From contig NZ_CP109583.1 of NCBI RefSeq assembly GCF_036250755.1, forward strand, positions 3,162,001-3,226,000: a DNA stretch of 64,000 bases. Reading direction: 5' to 3'. The notes beneath the pieces are model-generated. The model worked only from the letters and a program-made list of their open reading frames with translations, had not been told where the DNA came from and searched no databases. Every line of letters begins with the position of its first letter. Positions within the stretch are counted from its first letter, which is position 1. A program made the translations under genes and the position numbers. This document shows positions 17,112 to 25,740 of the stretch, one piece after another. This stretch comes from Streptomyces uncialis. GTDB lineage: Bacteria > Actinomycetota > Actinomycetes > Streptomycetales > Streptomycetaceae.

Positions 17112-18089
17112 ATGACCGCACGCTCCACCCGTCGCTCGTTCGCCGCGAAGTCCGGGCAGTCACGGCTCGCCGCGATCGGCGCGATCGCGGTCGCCGGCTC
17201 GCTGCTCCTGAGCGGCTGTGGTGACCAGACCAAGGAGAAGGCCGAGGACAGCGGGGACAGCGGCCGCGAGAGCGCCGCCGCCGCCCCGCTCGCCGACAAG
17301 CTCCCGAAGGCCGTCCGCGACAAGGGCGAGATCAAGGTCGGCTCGGACATCGCGTACGCGCCCGTCGAGTTCAAGGACGACTCCGGCAAGACGGTCGGTA
17401 TCGACCCGGACATCGCCGCCGCCATCGGCAAGCAGCTCGGCGTGGACTTCGTCTTCGAGAACGGCACCTTCGACACCCTGATCACCGGGCTGCGCTCCAA
17501 GCGGTACGACCTCGCGATGTCCGCGATGACCGACACCAAGGACCGCCAGAACGGCGTCGACGGCGACACCGGCAAGAAGGTCGGCGAGGGCGTCGACTTC
17601 GTCGACTACTTCAACGCCGGCGTCTCCATCTACACGCCCAAGGGCAAGACCCAGAACATCAAGGGCTGGGACGACCTCTGCGGCAAGAAGATCGTGGTGC
17701 AGCGCGGCACGGTCTCCCACGACCTCGCCAAGGCGCAGGCCAAGGAGTGCCCGTCCGGCAAGAAGCTCGCGATCGAGCCGTACGACAACGACCAGCAGGC
17801 CCAGACCCGGCTGCGTTCGGGCGGCGCCGACGCCGGTTCGTCGGACTTCCCGGTCGCCGCGTACGCGGTGAAGACGTCCGGCGGCGGCAAGGACTTCGAG
17901 CTCGTCGGTGACCAGGTCGAGGCCGCCCCGTACGGCATCGCCGTGGCCAAGGGCAACGACGAGCTGCGGGACGCCGTCCAGGCGGGCCTGGACGCGATCA
18001 TCAAGAACGGTGAGTACGACAAGATCATCGCCAAGTGGGGCGTCGAGGCGGGAGCCGTAAAGGAGGCCGTGGTCAACGGCGGCAAGTGA
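17112..18089 (+). CDS. Glutamate/glutamine-type ABC transporter, substrate-binding lipoprotein
   Basis: This 325-residue extracytoplasmic solute-binding protein belongs to the polar amino acid family (SBP_bac_3). A signal peptide ends in the lipobox LLLSGC with lipid-anchored Cys36. A low-complexity Asp/Glu/Ser linker follows (about 38-60). The binding domain has VGSDIAYAPVEFKDD, GIDPDIAAAIGKQLGV and YDLAMSAMTDTKDRQ. The start ATG 17112 has GGAGG 9 nt upstream. It is first of three genes transcribed together. The family suggests glutamate, glutamine or a similar amino acid, but the exact ligand cannot be read from sequence. Confidence 0.94.
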   Translation: MTARSTRRSFAAKSGQSRLAAIGAIAVAGSLLLSGCGDQTKEKAEDSGDSGRESAAAAPLADKLPKAVRDKGEIKVGSDIAYAPVEFKDDSGKTVGIDPDIAAAIGKQLGVDFVFENGTFDTLITGLRSKRYDLAMSAMTDTKDRQNGVDGDTGKKVGEGVDFVDYFNAGVSIYTPKGKTQNIKGWDDLCGKKIVVQRGTVSHDLAKAQAKECPSGKKLAIEPYDNDQQAQTRLRSGGADAGSSDFPVAAYAVKTSGGGKDFELVGDQVEAAPYGIAVAKGNDELRDAVQAGLDAIIKNGEYDKIIAKWGVEAGAVKEAVVNGGK

Positions 18090-18136
18090 CCCCACGCACC
18101 CCGCTACGCCGACCAGGCCACTGAAAGGCAAGACCC

Positions 18137-19078
18137 GTGTCCGTCGACATTGACAAGACGGGCGGCGGCCCCCCGGCCCCGCCGCCCGCCCGGCCGGAGG
18201 CCATCAAGGCCGTCCCGGTCCGGCACTACGGGCGGTACATCGCCGCCGTGGTCGCCATCGCCCTGCTCGCCTCGATCGTCTACGCGTTCGCGCAGGGCAA
18301 GATCAACTGGGGTGCGGTCCCCGACTACTTCTTCGACGACCGCATCCTCAAGGGGGTCGGCAGCACCCTGCTGCTGACCGCCCTGTCCATGCTGATCGGC
18401 ATCGGCGGCGGCATCCTGCTCGCGGTGATGCGGCTGTCGAAGAACCCGGTGACCTCGTCCATCGCGTGGTTCTACATCTGGTTCTTCCGGGGCACCCCGG
18501 TCCTCGTCCAGCTCTTCGTCTGGTTCAACCTGGGCCTGGTCTTCGAGTACATCAACCTCGGCTTCGTCTACAAGGACTACTGGTCGAGCTTCATGACGCC
18601 GTTCCTGACGGCGCTGCTCGGCCTCGGTCTCAACGAGGCCGCGTACATGGCGGAGATCTGCCGGGCGGGTCTGCTGTCGGTGGACGAGGGCCAGACCGAG
18701 GCGTCGCACGCGCTCGGGATGAGTCATCAGAAGACCCTGCGGCGGATCGTGATCCCGCAGGCGATGCGGGTGATCGTGCCCCCCACGGGCAATGAGGTCA
18801 TCAACATGCTGAAGACGACCTCATTGGTGTCGGCGGTGCAGTACTACGAGCTACTGAAATACGCCCAGGACATCGGACAGACCTCGGGCGCCCCGGTGGA
18901 GATGCTCTTCCTCGCCGCCGCCTGGTACCTGATCATGACGTCGGTCCTGAGCGTCGGCCAGTACTACGTGGAGCGGTACTACGCGCGCGGCTCCAGCCGC
19001 CAGCTGCCGCCCACGCCCTGGCAGAAGGTCAGGAAGCATGTGTTCTCCCTGTCCAGCCGAAAGGGGGCCACGGCATGA
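18137..19078 (+). CDS. Amino acid ABC transporter permease
   Basis: This 313-residue inner-membrane permease belongs to the HisM/GlnP family. A Pro-rich cytoplasmic tail (1-35) is followed by about five membrane helices, beginning [18 protein letters not shown]. The ATPase-docking EAA loop reads [20 protein letters not shown] (about 195-214). The sequence [11 protein letters not shown] is diagnostic of this amino-acid permease group. The start is GTG 18137 with GAAAGG upstream. Only one permease is present, so a homodimer is likely. Its stop overlaps the ATPase start by 4 nt. Confidence 0.94.
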   Translation: MSVDIDKTGGGPPAPPPARPEAIKAVPVRHYGRYIAAVVAIALLASIVYAFAQGKINWGAVPDYFFDDRILKGVGSTLLLTALSMLIGIGGGILLAVMRLSKNPVTSSIAWFYIWFFRGTPVLVQLFVWFNLGLVFEYINLGFVYKDYWSSFMTPFLTALLGLGLNEAAYMAEICRAGLLSVDEGQTEASHALGMSHQKTLRRIVIPQAMRVIVPPTGNEVINMLKTTSLVSAVQYYELLKYAQDIGQTSGAPVEMLFLAAAWYLIMTSVLSVGQYYVERYYARGSSRQLPPTPWQKVRKHVFSLSSRKGATA

Positions 19079-19836
19079 GCGCGATGGTGAAGGCCGAAGG
19101 CGTCCACAAGTCGTACGGCAATGTCGAGGTGCTCAAGGGCATCGACCTGGAGGTCGCCACCGGTGAGGTGTTCTGCCTCATCGGCCCGTCCGGTTCCGGC
19201 AAGTCGACGTTCCTGCGCTGCATCAACCACCTGGAGAAGGTCAACGCCGGGCGGCTGTACGTGGACGGCGAGCTCGTCGGCTACCGCCAGAAGGGCGACA
19301 AGCTGTACGAGCTGAAGGACAACGAGGTCGCGCTGAAGCGGCGTGACATCGGCATGGTGTTCCAGCGGTTCAACCTCTTCCCGCACATGACCGCCCTCCA
19401 GAACATCTGCGAGGCGCCGATCCAGGTGAAGCGCGTGCCCGCGCGGCAGGCCCGGGAACGGGCCGCGCAGCTCCTGGAGCGGGTCGGGCTCGCGGACAAG
19501 GCGGACAGCTATCCCTCGCAGCTGTCCGGCGGACAGCAGCAGCGGGTCGCGATCGCGCGCGCCCTGGCGATGGACCCCAAGCTGATGCTGTTCGACGAGC
19601 CGACCTCCGCGCTCGACCCCGAACTCGTCGGCGATGTGCTCGACGTGATGCGTGATCTCGCGGAGTCCGGGATGACGATGGTGGTCGTGACGCACGAGAT
19701 GGGCTTCGCGCGGGAGGTGGGCGACTCGCTCGTCTTCATGGACGGCGGTGTGGTGGTCGAGTCGGGCGACCCCCGCGAGGTCCTGACGAACCCCCAGCAC
19801 GAACGCACCCGGTCCTTCCTGTCCAAGGTCCTGTGA
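19075..19836 (+). CDS. Amino acid ABC transporter ATP-binding protein
   Basis: This 253-residue ATPase energises the transporter. Walker A is GPSGSGKST (38-46), the Q loop lies in [12 protein letters not shown], the signature is LSGGQQQR, Walker B is [13 protein letters not shown] and the switch His is in VVTHEMGF. This fits the GlnQ/HisP group. ATG 19075 overlaps the permease stop (ATGA). A second ATG at 19084 is in frame. A perfect 13-bp hairpin follows the gene and closes the operon. Confidence 0.95.
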   Translation: MSAMVKAEGVHKSYGNVEVLKGIDLEVATGEVFCLIGPSGSGKSTFLRCINHLEKVNAGRLYVDGELVGYRQKGDKLYELKDNEVALKRRDIGMVFQRFNLFPHMTALQNICEAPIQVKRVPARQARERAAQLLERVGLADKADSYPSQLSGGQQQRVAIARALAMDPKLMLFDEPTSALDPELVGDVLDVMRDLAESGMTMVVVTHEMGFAREVGDSLVFMDGGVVVESGDPREVLTNPQHERTRSFLSKVL

Positions 19837-19860
19837 CCCGGACCTGACGAGGGACACCCG

Positions 19861-19891
19861 AGGGGCGGTACGAACTACTCGTACCGCCCCT
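19861..19891 (+). terminator. Terminator hairpin after the amino acid transporter operon
   Basis: AGGGGCGGTACGA and TCGTACCGCCCCT form a perfect 13-bp stem with a 5-nt loop (ACTAC). It starts 25 bp after the ATPase stop. It may also serve the convergent methyltransferase gene. Confidence 0.85.
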
Positions 19892-20034
19892 CGCCCGTTC
19901 CCCGGAATGAGGACAGGGCCCGCACCCCAAGAGGACAGAGCCCGCGCCCCGAAGGGACACGGCGCGCACCCCGGACGCGACCGGTGTACGTCCGGAACGG
20001 GCAGCCGCGCGCCCCGAGAGGACAGACGCGTGTC

Positions 20035-20796
20035 CTACTTCAGGGCGAGGACCATCCCGTCGGACGGCGAGCCCCACACCCCACGGGCCTCCGAGAACCC
20101 GCTGCCGCGCAAGGCCCGGACATGCCAGTCGAGCGGTGGGGTGTCCCCGTCCGCGTGCTCCCCGTAGATCTCGAACCGCCGGGCCGTGGGCTCCGCGAGG
20201 ACCGGGTCCCGCCCCACCAGCTCCCACCATCGGGCCCAGTCGAGCGCGCCGTCCTCGCGGGCCCGTTCCCGCCGGGCCCGGCGCAGGACGGCCTCCGCCT
20301 CGTTGATCCGGGGCGTCGAGCCGTCGACCATGTGGTCGGCGTTCATGAACACGCCCCCGTCCCGGACGATCCCGGCGATCCGCCCGTAGAGCTTGGCGAG
20401 CGGATCGAGGTGCAGCCAGTGCAGGGCGGTCGCGGTGAGCACGGCGTCGTACGTGTCGTGCGGCAGCCGGTCGACCCAGTCGGGTTCCTTGAGGTCGGCC
20501 GTCACGAAGGTGACGCGGTCGTCGCCCTCGAAGGTCCCCTCGGCGATCGCCAGCAGCGCGGGATCGAGATCGACACCGGTACTTCGCGCGTTCGGGAACC
20601 TCGTCAGCAGGCGATCCGTAATACTCCCCGTACCGCACGCGAGGTCCAGCACCCGGGGCGCGGGCCCGGCGAACGCCTCGACCATGTCCAGCATGACCCG
20701 GAACCGCTCCTCGCGGTCGGGCATGTACCACTCCTGCTGCCGGTCCCAGCTCTCCTGCCAGGCCCGCCAGTCGGCTCCGGTCGTGGTCCCGGTCAT
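20035..20796 (-). CDS. Class I SAM-dependent methyltransferase
   Basis: This 253-residue cytoplasmic enzyme has a standard Rossmann methyltransferase core. Motif I is VLDLACGTGSI, motif II ends in GVDLDP, motif III/IV is FVTADLKEPDWVD, and YDAVLTATALHWL is the post-motif strand of the UbiE/Methyltransf_11-25 type. The N-terminus contains DWRAWQESWDRQQEWYM. The start ATG 20796 has AGGAGCGG upstream; longer starts would add Arg/Gly-rich residues unlike the family. The substrate is unknown. It stands alone, convergent with the transporter operon and divergent from the CGNR gene. Confidence 0.9.
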   Translation of the reverse strand: MTGTTTGADWRAWQESWDRQQEWYMPDREERFRVMLDMVEAFAGPAPRVLDLACGTGSITDRLLTRFPNARSTGVDLDPALLAIAEGTFEGDDRVTFVTADLKEPDWVDRLPHDTYDAVLTATALHWLHLDPLAKLYGRIAGIVRDGGVFMNADHMVDGSTPRINEAEAVLRRARRERAREDGALDWARWWELVGRDPVLAEPTARRFEIYGEHADGDTPPLDWHVRALRGSGFSEARGVWGSPSDGMVLALK

Positions 20797-20998
20797 CGGT
20801 CCGCTCCTCTCACCCGTACGGCCGTACGAAAGGCTCCAGGGCCCGCGGACGGCCGTTCCGGCCGGGCGGGCGTGCGGAATCCCCGGAAGGACCCGGCATC
20901 CCTGGGAGCCACCCGATCGACGTAATACCCTTGAACGACAAGCAGCCATTACCCATCGTGTGCACGACGACCATAGACGGCCCCCGTAAGGACTACAA

Positions 20999-21646
20999 GT
21001 GGAACTGGCCTATTACTCGGACTACGCCGTACGTCTGGTCAACAGCGAGGAGCCGGTACGGGGCAAGGACACCCTGACCTCGGTGGACGCCGTCCGTGAC
21101 CTGTTCGGCGCGAACAAGTCGGCCGCGCGTCGGACCACGGACTCGGACGTGACCCGCTTCCGGTCGGTGCGCGCCCGGCTGCGCGCGGTCTTCGAGGCGG
21201 CCGACACCGGGGACGAGACGCTCGCGGTGGACCTGCTGAACTCGCTGCTGATGGAGTTCCCGGTCAGCCCCCAGATCTCCGGCCACGACGACCGCGACGA
21301 CAGCGGCGACCCGCTGTGGCACATGCACCTCGCGGACCACCCGTCGAACGCCACCGCCGGGTACGCGGCCATCGCCTCGATGGGGCTGGCCATCCATCTC
21401 ACCGAGTACGGGGTGGACCGCCTCGGCCTGTGCGAGGCGGCCCCGTGCCGCAACGCCTATCTGGACACCTCGACCAACCGCTCCCGGCGCTACTGCTCGG
21501 ACCGCTGCGCGACCCGGGCGAACGTGGCCGCCTACCGGGCCCGCAAGCGTCTGGAGGCCGACCGCGCGGCCGACGGACCGCCGCCCGCGAGTACGGGCCG
21601 CACCGCCGAGAACGCCCAGGAGAGCGCCCCCGCCCAGGGCCGCTGA
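20999..21646 (+). CDS. CGNR zinc-finger/ABATE-domain protein
   Basis: This 215-residue protein has an ABATE-like N-terminal domain (YYSDYAVRLVNSEEPVRGKD and VDAVRDLFG). Its C-terminal zinc finger has CEAAPC then RRYCSDRCATRANVAAYRARKR. The signature CGNR itself is changed, with PCRNAYLD at that point. Such proteins are thought to be stress-related DNA-binding regulators. The start is GTG 20999. The last about 115 bp overlap the convergent sodX gene on the other strand. The Pro/Ala-rich tail (from about 190) lies in that overlap and may not be structured. Confidence 0.86.
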   Translation: MELAYYSDYAVRLVNSEEPVRGKDTLTSVDAVRDLFGANKSAARRTTDSDVTRFRSVRARLRAVFEAADTGDETLAVDLLNSLLMEFPVSPQISGHDDRDDSGDPLWHMHLADHPSNATAGYAAIASMGLAIHLTEYGVDRLGLCEAAPCRNAYLDTSTNRSRRYCSDRCATRANVAAYRARKRLEADRAADGPPPASTGRTAENAQESAPAQGR

Positions 21647-21981
21647 CCGGACTCCCGGCGGCGCGGCCGGTACCGCGCGAGGACCCGCCCGAGGACGAAC
21701 TCCTCGGGCACCGTCCCGTACACCGTGCTGTCCGCGCCGGCCGTCGGGTTGTCGGCGAGCACCCACCAGCCGCCCCGGCGCCGCTCGACGGCCCGCTTGA
21801 CGATGAGCAGGTTCTGCTGGAGCGGGTGGCGCAGGACGACGACCTGGCCGGGCCTCACCCGGGCGCCGTAGCGGACCAGCACCTGGTCGCCGTGGTAGAG
21901 GGTCGGCACCATCGACGGACCCTCCACCTCGGCCAGCCCGAACACCGCGCGGGCCGCCCCTTCCTCCGCTGCGTCCGGCAT
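21532..21981 (-). CDS. sodX: Ni-SOD maturation protease (signal-peptidase-like)
   Basis: This 149-residue S26 peptidase belongs to the type that trims the Ni-SOD propeptide. The catalytic Ser23 lies in EGPSMVPTL and the general-base Lys62 in LLIVKRAVE. ADNPTAGADSTVYG follows as the conserved substrate-site region. There is no transmembrane anchor, in line with a cytoplasmic protease. The start ATG 21981 has GGGAGG upstream. It is divergent from sodN, and this adjacency supports the role. The C-terminal about 38 residues are Arg/Ala-rich and overlap the convergent CGNR gene; that tail is poorly conserved as far as I can tell. Confidence 0.88.
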   Translation of the reverse strand: MPDAAEEGAARAVFGLAEVEGPSMVPTLYHGDQVLVRYGARVRPGQVVVLRHPLQQNLLIVKRAVERRRGGWWVLADNPTAGADSTVYGTVPEEFVLGRVLARYRPRRRESGQRPWAGALSWAFSAVRPVLAGGGPSAARSASRRLRAR

Positions 21982-22123
21982 CAGCAACCTCCCGAATCGT
22001 TCCGTCACACGTCCCGGTCCGCCCCCGGACTTTTGTCCTAAGCCCATGGGGGCACCCGCGAAAACCACTCACCCACGGAGTAATGTCCCACCTGAGAAGA
22101 CGATCACGAGGAAGGACAGCTCC

Positions 22124-22519
22124 ATGCTCTCCCGCCTGTTTGCCCCCAAGGTCAAGGTCAGCGCACACTGCGACCTGCCCTGCGGCGTGTACGACCCGGC
22201 CCAGGCCCGCATCGAGGCGGAGTCGGTGAAGGCCGTGCAGGACAAGATGGCCGCCAACAACGACCCGCACTACCAGGCTCGCGCCACGGTCATCAAGGAG
22301 CAGCGCGCCGAACTGGCCAAGCACCACGTCACGGTCCTGTGGAGCGACTACTTCAAGCCCCCGCACTTCGAGAAGTACCCGGAGCTGCACACCCTGGTCA
22401 ACGACACCCTGAAGGCCCTCTCGGCCGCCAAGGCGTCGACCGACCCGGCGACGGGCCAGAAGGCCCTGGACCACATCGCCCAGATCGACAAGATCTTCTG
22501 GGAGACCAAGCAGGGCTGA
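22124..22519 (+). CDS. sodN: Nickel superoxide dismutase
   Basis: This 131-residue precursor is of cytoplasmic Ni-SOD, which dismutates superoxide. The propeptide is MLSRLFAPKVKVSA, and cleavage exposes His15 as the N-terminus of the nickel hook HCDLPCGVYDPAQ, with Ni ligands His15, Cys16 and Cys20. The rest is the four-helix bundle that forms a hexamer. The start ATG 22124 has GAGGAAGG upstream. The likely processing enzyme sodX is divergently encoded 142 bp away. A strong hairpin follows 46 bp after the stop. Confidence 0.97.
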   Translation: MLSRLFAPKVKVSAHCDLPCGVYDPAQARIEAESVKAVQDKMAANNDPHYQARATVIKEQRAELAKHHVTVLWSDYFKPPHFEKYPELHTLVNDTLKALSAAKASTDPATGQKALDHIAQIDKIFWETKQG

Positions 22520-22565
22520 TCCATCAGCCCAGGCCCGCGCGGGCTGCCGCGCAGGTCGAAAGCGT

Positions 22566-22598
22566 ACGAGGAGGGCCCGCCCGCCGGGCCCTCCTCGT
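22566..22598 (+). terminator. Terminator hairpin after sodN
   Basis: ACGAGGAGGGCCCG and CGGGCCCTCCTCGT form a perfect 14-bp stem with a 5-nt loop, followed by GTCGTC. It lies 46 bp after the sodN stop and may be bidirectional, serving the XRE operon that converges on it. Confidence 0.85.
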
Positions 22599-22742
22599 GT
22601 CGTCACGCCATGCCACCGGCTCCACCGCAGGCGCGGCGGCCGTCACGACGGTTCCCTGAGCTCACGTGCGACCTGCCCGGCGGCGATCCGCGGAGTTCCG
22701 CCGTACCGACAGTGCCGGGACGGTGGAGAGCGCCGACAAGCG

Positions 22743-23132
22743 TCACTCGCCCCCGCCCCCGTCCCCCTTCCCGCACCTCGGGCAGCGGCACGGCGGCCAC
22801 GCCATCGGCGGAGCTATCAGGACCGGATCACCTACGGTCACCACCGTCAGGTGCCGCTCACCGATCCGCTCGCCGTCCGACCCGACGCGGTACGTGGTGA
22901 TCCGCATCCTTGAGGCCGTCGGGTCCGGCCCACCAGGGTTCACTTCGTGCCCTCCGCCCTGACCGCACGAGCACGGGCAGCGTCGTCCGACGGGCCGTAA
23001 CCGCAACCGCAGGTCGTCGAGGCGCAGCCTGGTCACGCCGTGGCAGCCGTGGGTGTTCTCGGGGTGCCCCATGATCCGGGCGGACAAGCAGGGCGCGCAG
23101 GGCACCGGCGGCGAACCGTCCGGTGCCCTCAC
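22743..23132 (-). CDS. Cys-rich hypothetical protein, last gene of the XRE operon
   Basis: This 129-residue protein has no family that I recognise. It carries several close cysteine groups (CAPC, HGCHG, CPCSC near the middle, and CRCPRC close to the end) that could bind zinc. The end MAWPPCRCPRCGKGDGGGGE is the clearest finger-like part. GTG 23132 overlaps the previous stop (GTGA) and has GGGGGAGGG upstream, good support for translation. It could be two shorter proteins fused or read together, because MRITTYRVGSDGE could also be a start. Confidence 0.6.
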   Translation of the reverse strand: MRAPDGSPPVPCAPCLSARIMGHPENTHGCHGVTRLRLDDLRLRLRPVGRRCPCSCGQGGGHEVNPGGPDPTASRMRITTYRVGSDGERIGERHLTVVTVGDPVLIAPPMAWPPCRCPRCGKGDGGGGE

Positions 23133-23527
23133 CTTCCCTCCCCCGGCCTCTCGTCGTCCCGCCGATCCGGGTTGCTCTCGTGCCGATCGAGCGGTTCAGC
23201 GCGGCTCGGCAGCCGCTCGCCACGGCTGCGGGCCACCCTCAGCGTGTCGTGCAGCGACTCGACCAACCGCGCCGCGACGAACCGCAGCTCCCGCGCCCCC
23301 GCCTTCGGCTCGCTCAGCAGAGCCCGTGCGTGTCCGAGGAGTTGGTCGGCCATGTCGAGCTGTGTGGATTCCCTGACGTCCGCGATCCTCGACAGATATC
23401 CGTCGCCGTCGTCCGTCACGAGGTAGCAGGGCTTCCCCTCGGGGGTCGACCACGGCAGCAGCCGCACCGAGGACCCCCGGCCCACTCGTGTGGACCCGAA
23501 GGGTGCTCGTACGTCGTGGCCGGTCAT
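23129..23527 (-). CDS. Hypothetical protein in the XRE operon
   Basis: This 132-residue cytoplasmic protein of unknown function starts with a beta-rich part (VRLLPWSTPEGKPCYLVTD), then helices (LDMADQLLGHARALLSE and LRFVAARLVESLHDTLRVA). It resembles small Streptomyces proteins encoded next to XRE/TPR regulators. ATG 23527 overlaps the stop of the upstream small gene (ATGA), and its own stop overlaps the next start (GTGA), so it lies in a tightly coupled chain. No catalytic motif is visible. Confidence 0.7.
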   Translation of the reverse strand: MTGHDVRAPFGSTRVGRGSSVRLLPWSTPEGKPCYLVTDDGDGYLSRIADVRESTQLDMADQLLGHARALLSEPKAGARELRFVAARLVESLHDTLRVARSRGERLPSRAEPLDRHESNPDRRDDERPGEGR

Positions 23528-23745
23528 CGCCGTACCTCGGTTCCAGCGGTCACGCGGAACCCCACACTCGTACCCTCGCGAGCCGGTACCGCCGCACGGC
23601 GCAGTCCGGTGCCGGGCCGTAGCGCCCACACCGGACATTCGAAGATCAGACCGATACGCTTCACAGCGTCGTCAACTCCAGTCAGCTGATGGCCATGCCC
23701 CCGGACGTTCGCCCGTCGCGGGGGTGCCTTACTGACCGTCAGCAT
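23524..23745 (-). CDS. Possible small coupled gene in the XRE operon
   Basis: This open frame of 73 codons has a TGA that overlaps the next ATG (ATGA at 23524-23527). The middle, DDAVKRIGLIFECPVWALRP, weakly recalls short Streptomyces proteins with the pattern RVG-x-V ... LRP. The start is unclear: ATG 23745 has no good ribosome site and the first 25 residues look random. It could be a decayed gene. It lies 63 bp after the XRE gene. Confidence 0.45.
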   Translation of the reverse strand: MLTVSKAPPRRANVRGHGHQLTGVDDAVKRIGLIFECPVWALRPGTGLRRAAVPAREGTSVGFRVTAGTEVRR

Positions 23746-23808
23746 GCCGACGTGGAAGGGCCGCAGTGTTCCCGAACGAGGAACACCGCGGCTCTTGCGC
23801 CGACCGCC

Positions 23809-25014
23809 CTACATGCCCACCCATCCGGCGAGGGACGCCAGGCCGCCGGACGCGCGGCGTTGGCGACGGACCAGTACGGCGATGGTTTCCCGCATCAAAG
23901 GGTGGTACCTGGCCTGCTGCGGAGCGACTTCCCTGGCCCGCTGCAACGACTTCTCGGCGGCCTCCGCCTTGCCCATCAGCGAATGCGCGCGTGCCATCTC
24001 GATGTGGTAGCGGCCGACCCGCATCCTGGGGTGGTCCGCCGGGAAGCGCAGATTCCGCGCCGCCTTCATCGCCATCCCCAGGTCCCCGAGTTCGACCGAG
24101 GTGGCGACATCGAAGTGAGCTACGTTCGTCAGGCCGAAGGAGGCCCAGTAGACCCGGGGTACGTCCCGGCCGATCCGGTCGGCCGCCCGGTGAGCCAACT
24201 CCAGCTCGCCGGCCACCGAGCCCTTGTCCTTCGCCTGTGCGGCGGCGATGGCTCCTGCCAGATGAAGCGTCCCCGCGACGGCCACAGCCTGCACCGACCC
24301 CGGATCGTCGTACTGACCGATGAGCGAGTGGCCTCGTTCCAGTATCCGCGAGGCCATCCTGTTGTTCCCGTGGCGCAACAGCATGGCACTGCGTTTGCTG
24401 AGGCGGATGGCCAGCAGCAGCGGGTCCTGTGCCTGCTCGGCCATCCAGCCCATGCGTTCCAGCGCGATCATCGCCAACTGGTGGTAGCCGAGCCGGTAGG
24501 TGAACTCGTAGGTCACCCAGTAGGCCCAGCTCAGAGCCTGCGCGGCTGTTCGGCGTTCCTGTTCGGAAGGGGCGAGGCTCAGGGCCGTGGTCAGTTCGCC
24601 CAGGAGCCCGGGGAGCCTCGCGCCGACTCCCTTGTACTCCGTCGCGCACGCGCCCGCGCACAGCGTCTCGACATCGGCGGTGATCACGCTCAACGGCCTG
24701 GGGACGATTTCCGCGTCAGGGCCGAGGTCGTACAGATCAAGGGCGTCCGACAGCGGTGCGATCATGCGGTCGAGCTGGTCCTGCCGCATCTCGGACACAT
24801 ACGGCTGACCGTTGAGAACGGCTATCTCGACTTCCAGTGCCCGCGCCACCGCTGCCACGATGGCAGGTGTGGCGGGGGTGAGCCCCGCCTCCACCTTCGC
24901 GATGGTCCCGCGTGCGACGAAGGCCCGCTGCGCCAGGCCGGTTTGTGTGAGCTGACGCAGCTTGCGGTAGTCGGCGATCCGGGCGCCGATGTGGTCGTCG
25001 GTGTGGTGCGGCAT
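23809..25014 (-). CDS. XRE-family regulator with TPR-like domain
   Basis: This 401-residue regulator has an N-terminal Cro/C1 HTH (about 10-65): IADYRKLRQLTQTGLAQRAFV, then GTIAKVEAGLTPATPAIVAAVARAL. The rest is all-helical and TPR-like (ALSWAYWVTYEFTYRLGYHQLA, ILERGHSLIGQYDD and MARAHSLMGKAEAAEKSLQRA). In Streptomyces such proteins often sense a small molecule or peptide through the repeats. The start ATG 25014 has GGGGCAC upstream. Three small genes follow on the same strand, two of them linked by stop/start overlaps. A divergent GNAT gene begins 200 bp away. Confidence 0.9.
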   Translation of the reverse strand: MPHHTDDHIGARIADYRKLRQLTQTGLAQRAFVARGTIAKVEAGLTPATPAIVAAVARALEVEIAVLNGQPYVSEMRQDQLDRMIAPLSDALDLYDLGPDAEIVPRPLSVITADVETLCAGACATEYKGVGARLPGLLGELTTALSLAPSEQERRTAAQALSWAYWVTYEFTYRLGYHQLAMIALERMGWMAEQAQDPLLLAIRLSKRSAMLLRHGNNRMASRILERGHSLIGQYDDPGSVQAVAVAGTLHLAGAIAAAQAKDKGSVAGELELAHRAADRIGRDVPRVYWASFGLTNVAHFDVATSVELGDLGMAMKAARNLRFPADHPRMRVGRYHIEMARAHSLMGKAEAAEKSLQRAREVAPQQARYHPLMRETIAVLVRRQRRASGGLASLAGWVGM

Positions 25015-25215
25015 GGTGTGCCCCGTTTCTGCCTTGGACACCCGAAACGGTACTCCTGAAGGAGGATCGGTTCCGTCGGGGTGGCAGTCCACCAGGCTCT
25101 GGGCAGGATCAGGATCGAGGCGCACCATCGGCAGTCTCAGCCGGGTGCGGAGCCTGATGGACTTCGCAGGGTCGAGGGCGCCGGGGGTTACGTCATGGAT
25201 CGAGAGGTCACAGCA

Positions 25216-25737
25216 ATGGAAGTGCAGCGGTACGGGCAGCAGGACGCGAAGGACATCCGGACCTTGCTCCTGGACATCCACGACGTGGCCTATCAGGGGT
25301 CATCCGCGTCATTCGACTCCCGGGAGCGTTTCGCGGAGTTCGTCGACGGCTGGAGCAGCCGGGAGGGGTGGGTCTGCCTCATCGGCTTCGATGAAGGCGA
25401 ACCTGTGGGCTACCTCTACGGCGCCCCCTTCAGTCCCGGCGGCTGGTGGAGGGGCTCGGAACGGCCACGGTCCTTGGGGCCCACCGAGCGGGCCTTCGCA
25501 CTGTCCGAGCTGATGGTGCTGCCCCGGTGGCGGAAGACCGGCGCCTCGTCGGAACTCCACGAAGCGCTGCTCTCCAGCAGGAGCGAGGAGGCGGTCACGC
25601 TGTTCGTCGACCTCGCGCACCCCAAGGTCGTGGCCCTCTACGAATCGTGGGGGTACGAGCAGGTCGACGAGTCCCAACCCTTCGACGACTCACCGGTGTT
25701 CGCGGTGATGCTGCGGCGGCTCAAGCCCGGGGGTTGA
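25216..25737 (+). CDS. GNAT-family N-acetyltransferase
   Basis: This acetyltransferase of 173 residues has LLLDIHDVAYQG in the N-terminal helix. The acetyl-CoA region is FALSELMVLPRWRKTGASSELHEALL (about 95-120). The end, VALYESWGYEQVDESQPF, is the usual last strand and turn. The usual Q/RxxGxG/A pyrophosphate loop is changed to RWRKTGAS. ATG 25216 with GAGAGG upstream is preferred; ATG 25195 is in frame. It is divergent from the XRE operon and convergent with a broken cutA, whose remnant begins 3 bp after the stop. The substrate is unknown. Confidence 0.85.
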   Translation: MEVQRYGQQDAKDIRTLLLDIHDVAYQGSSASFDSRERFAEFVDGWSSREGWVCLIGFDEGEPVGYLYGAPFSPGGWWRGSERPRSLGPTERAFALSELMVLPRWRKTGASSELHEALLSSRSEEAVTLFVDLAHPKVVALYESWGYEQVDESQPFDDSPVFAVMLRRLKPGG

Positions 25738-25740
25738 GCG

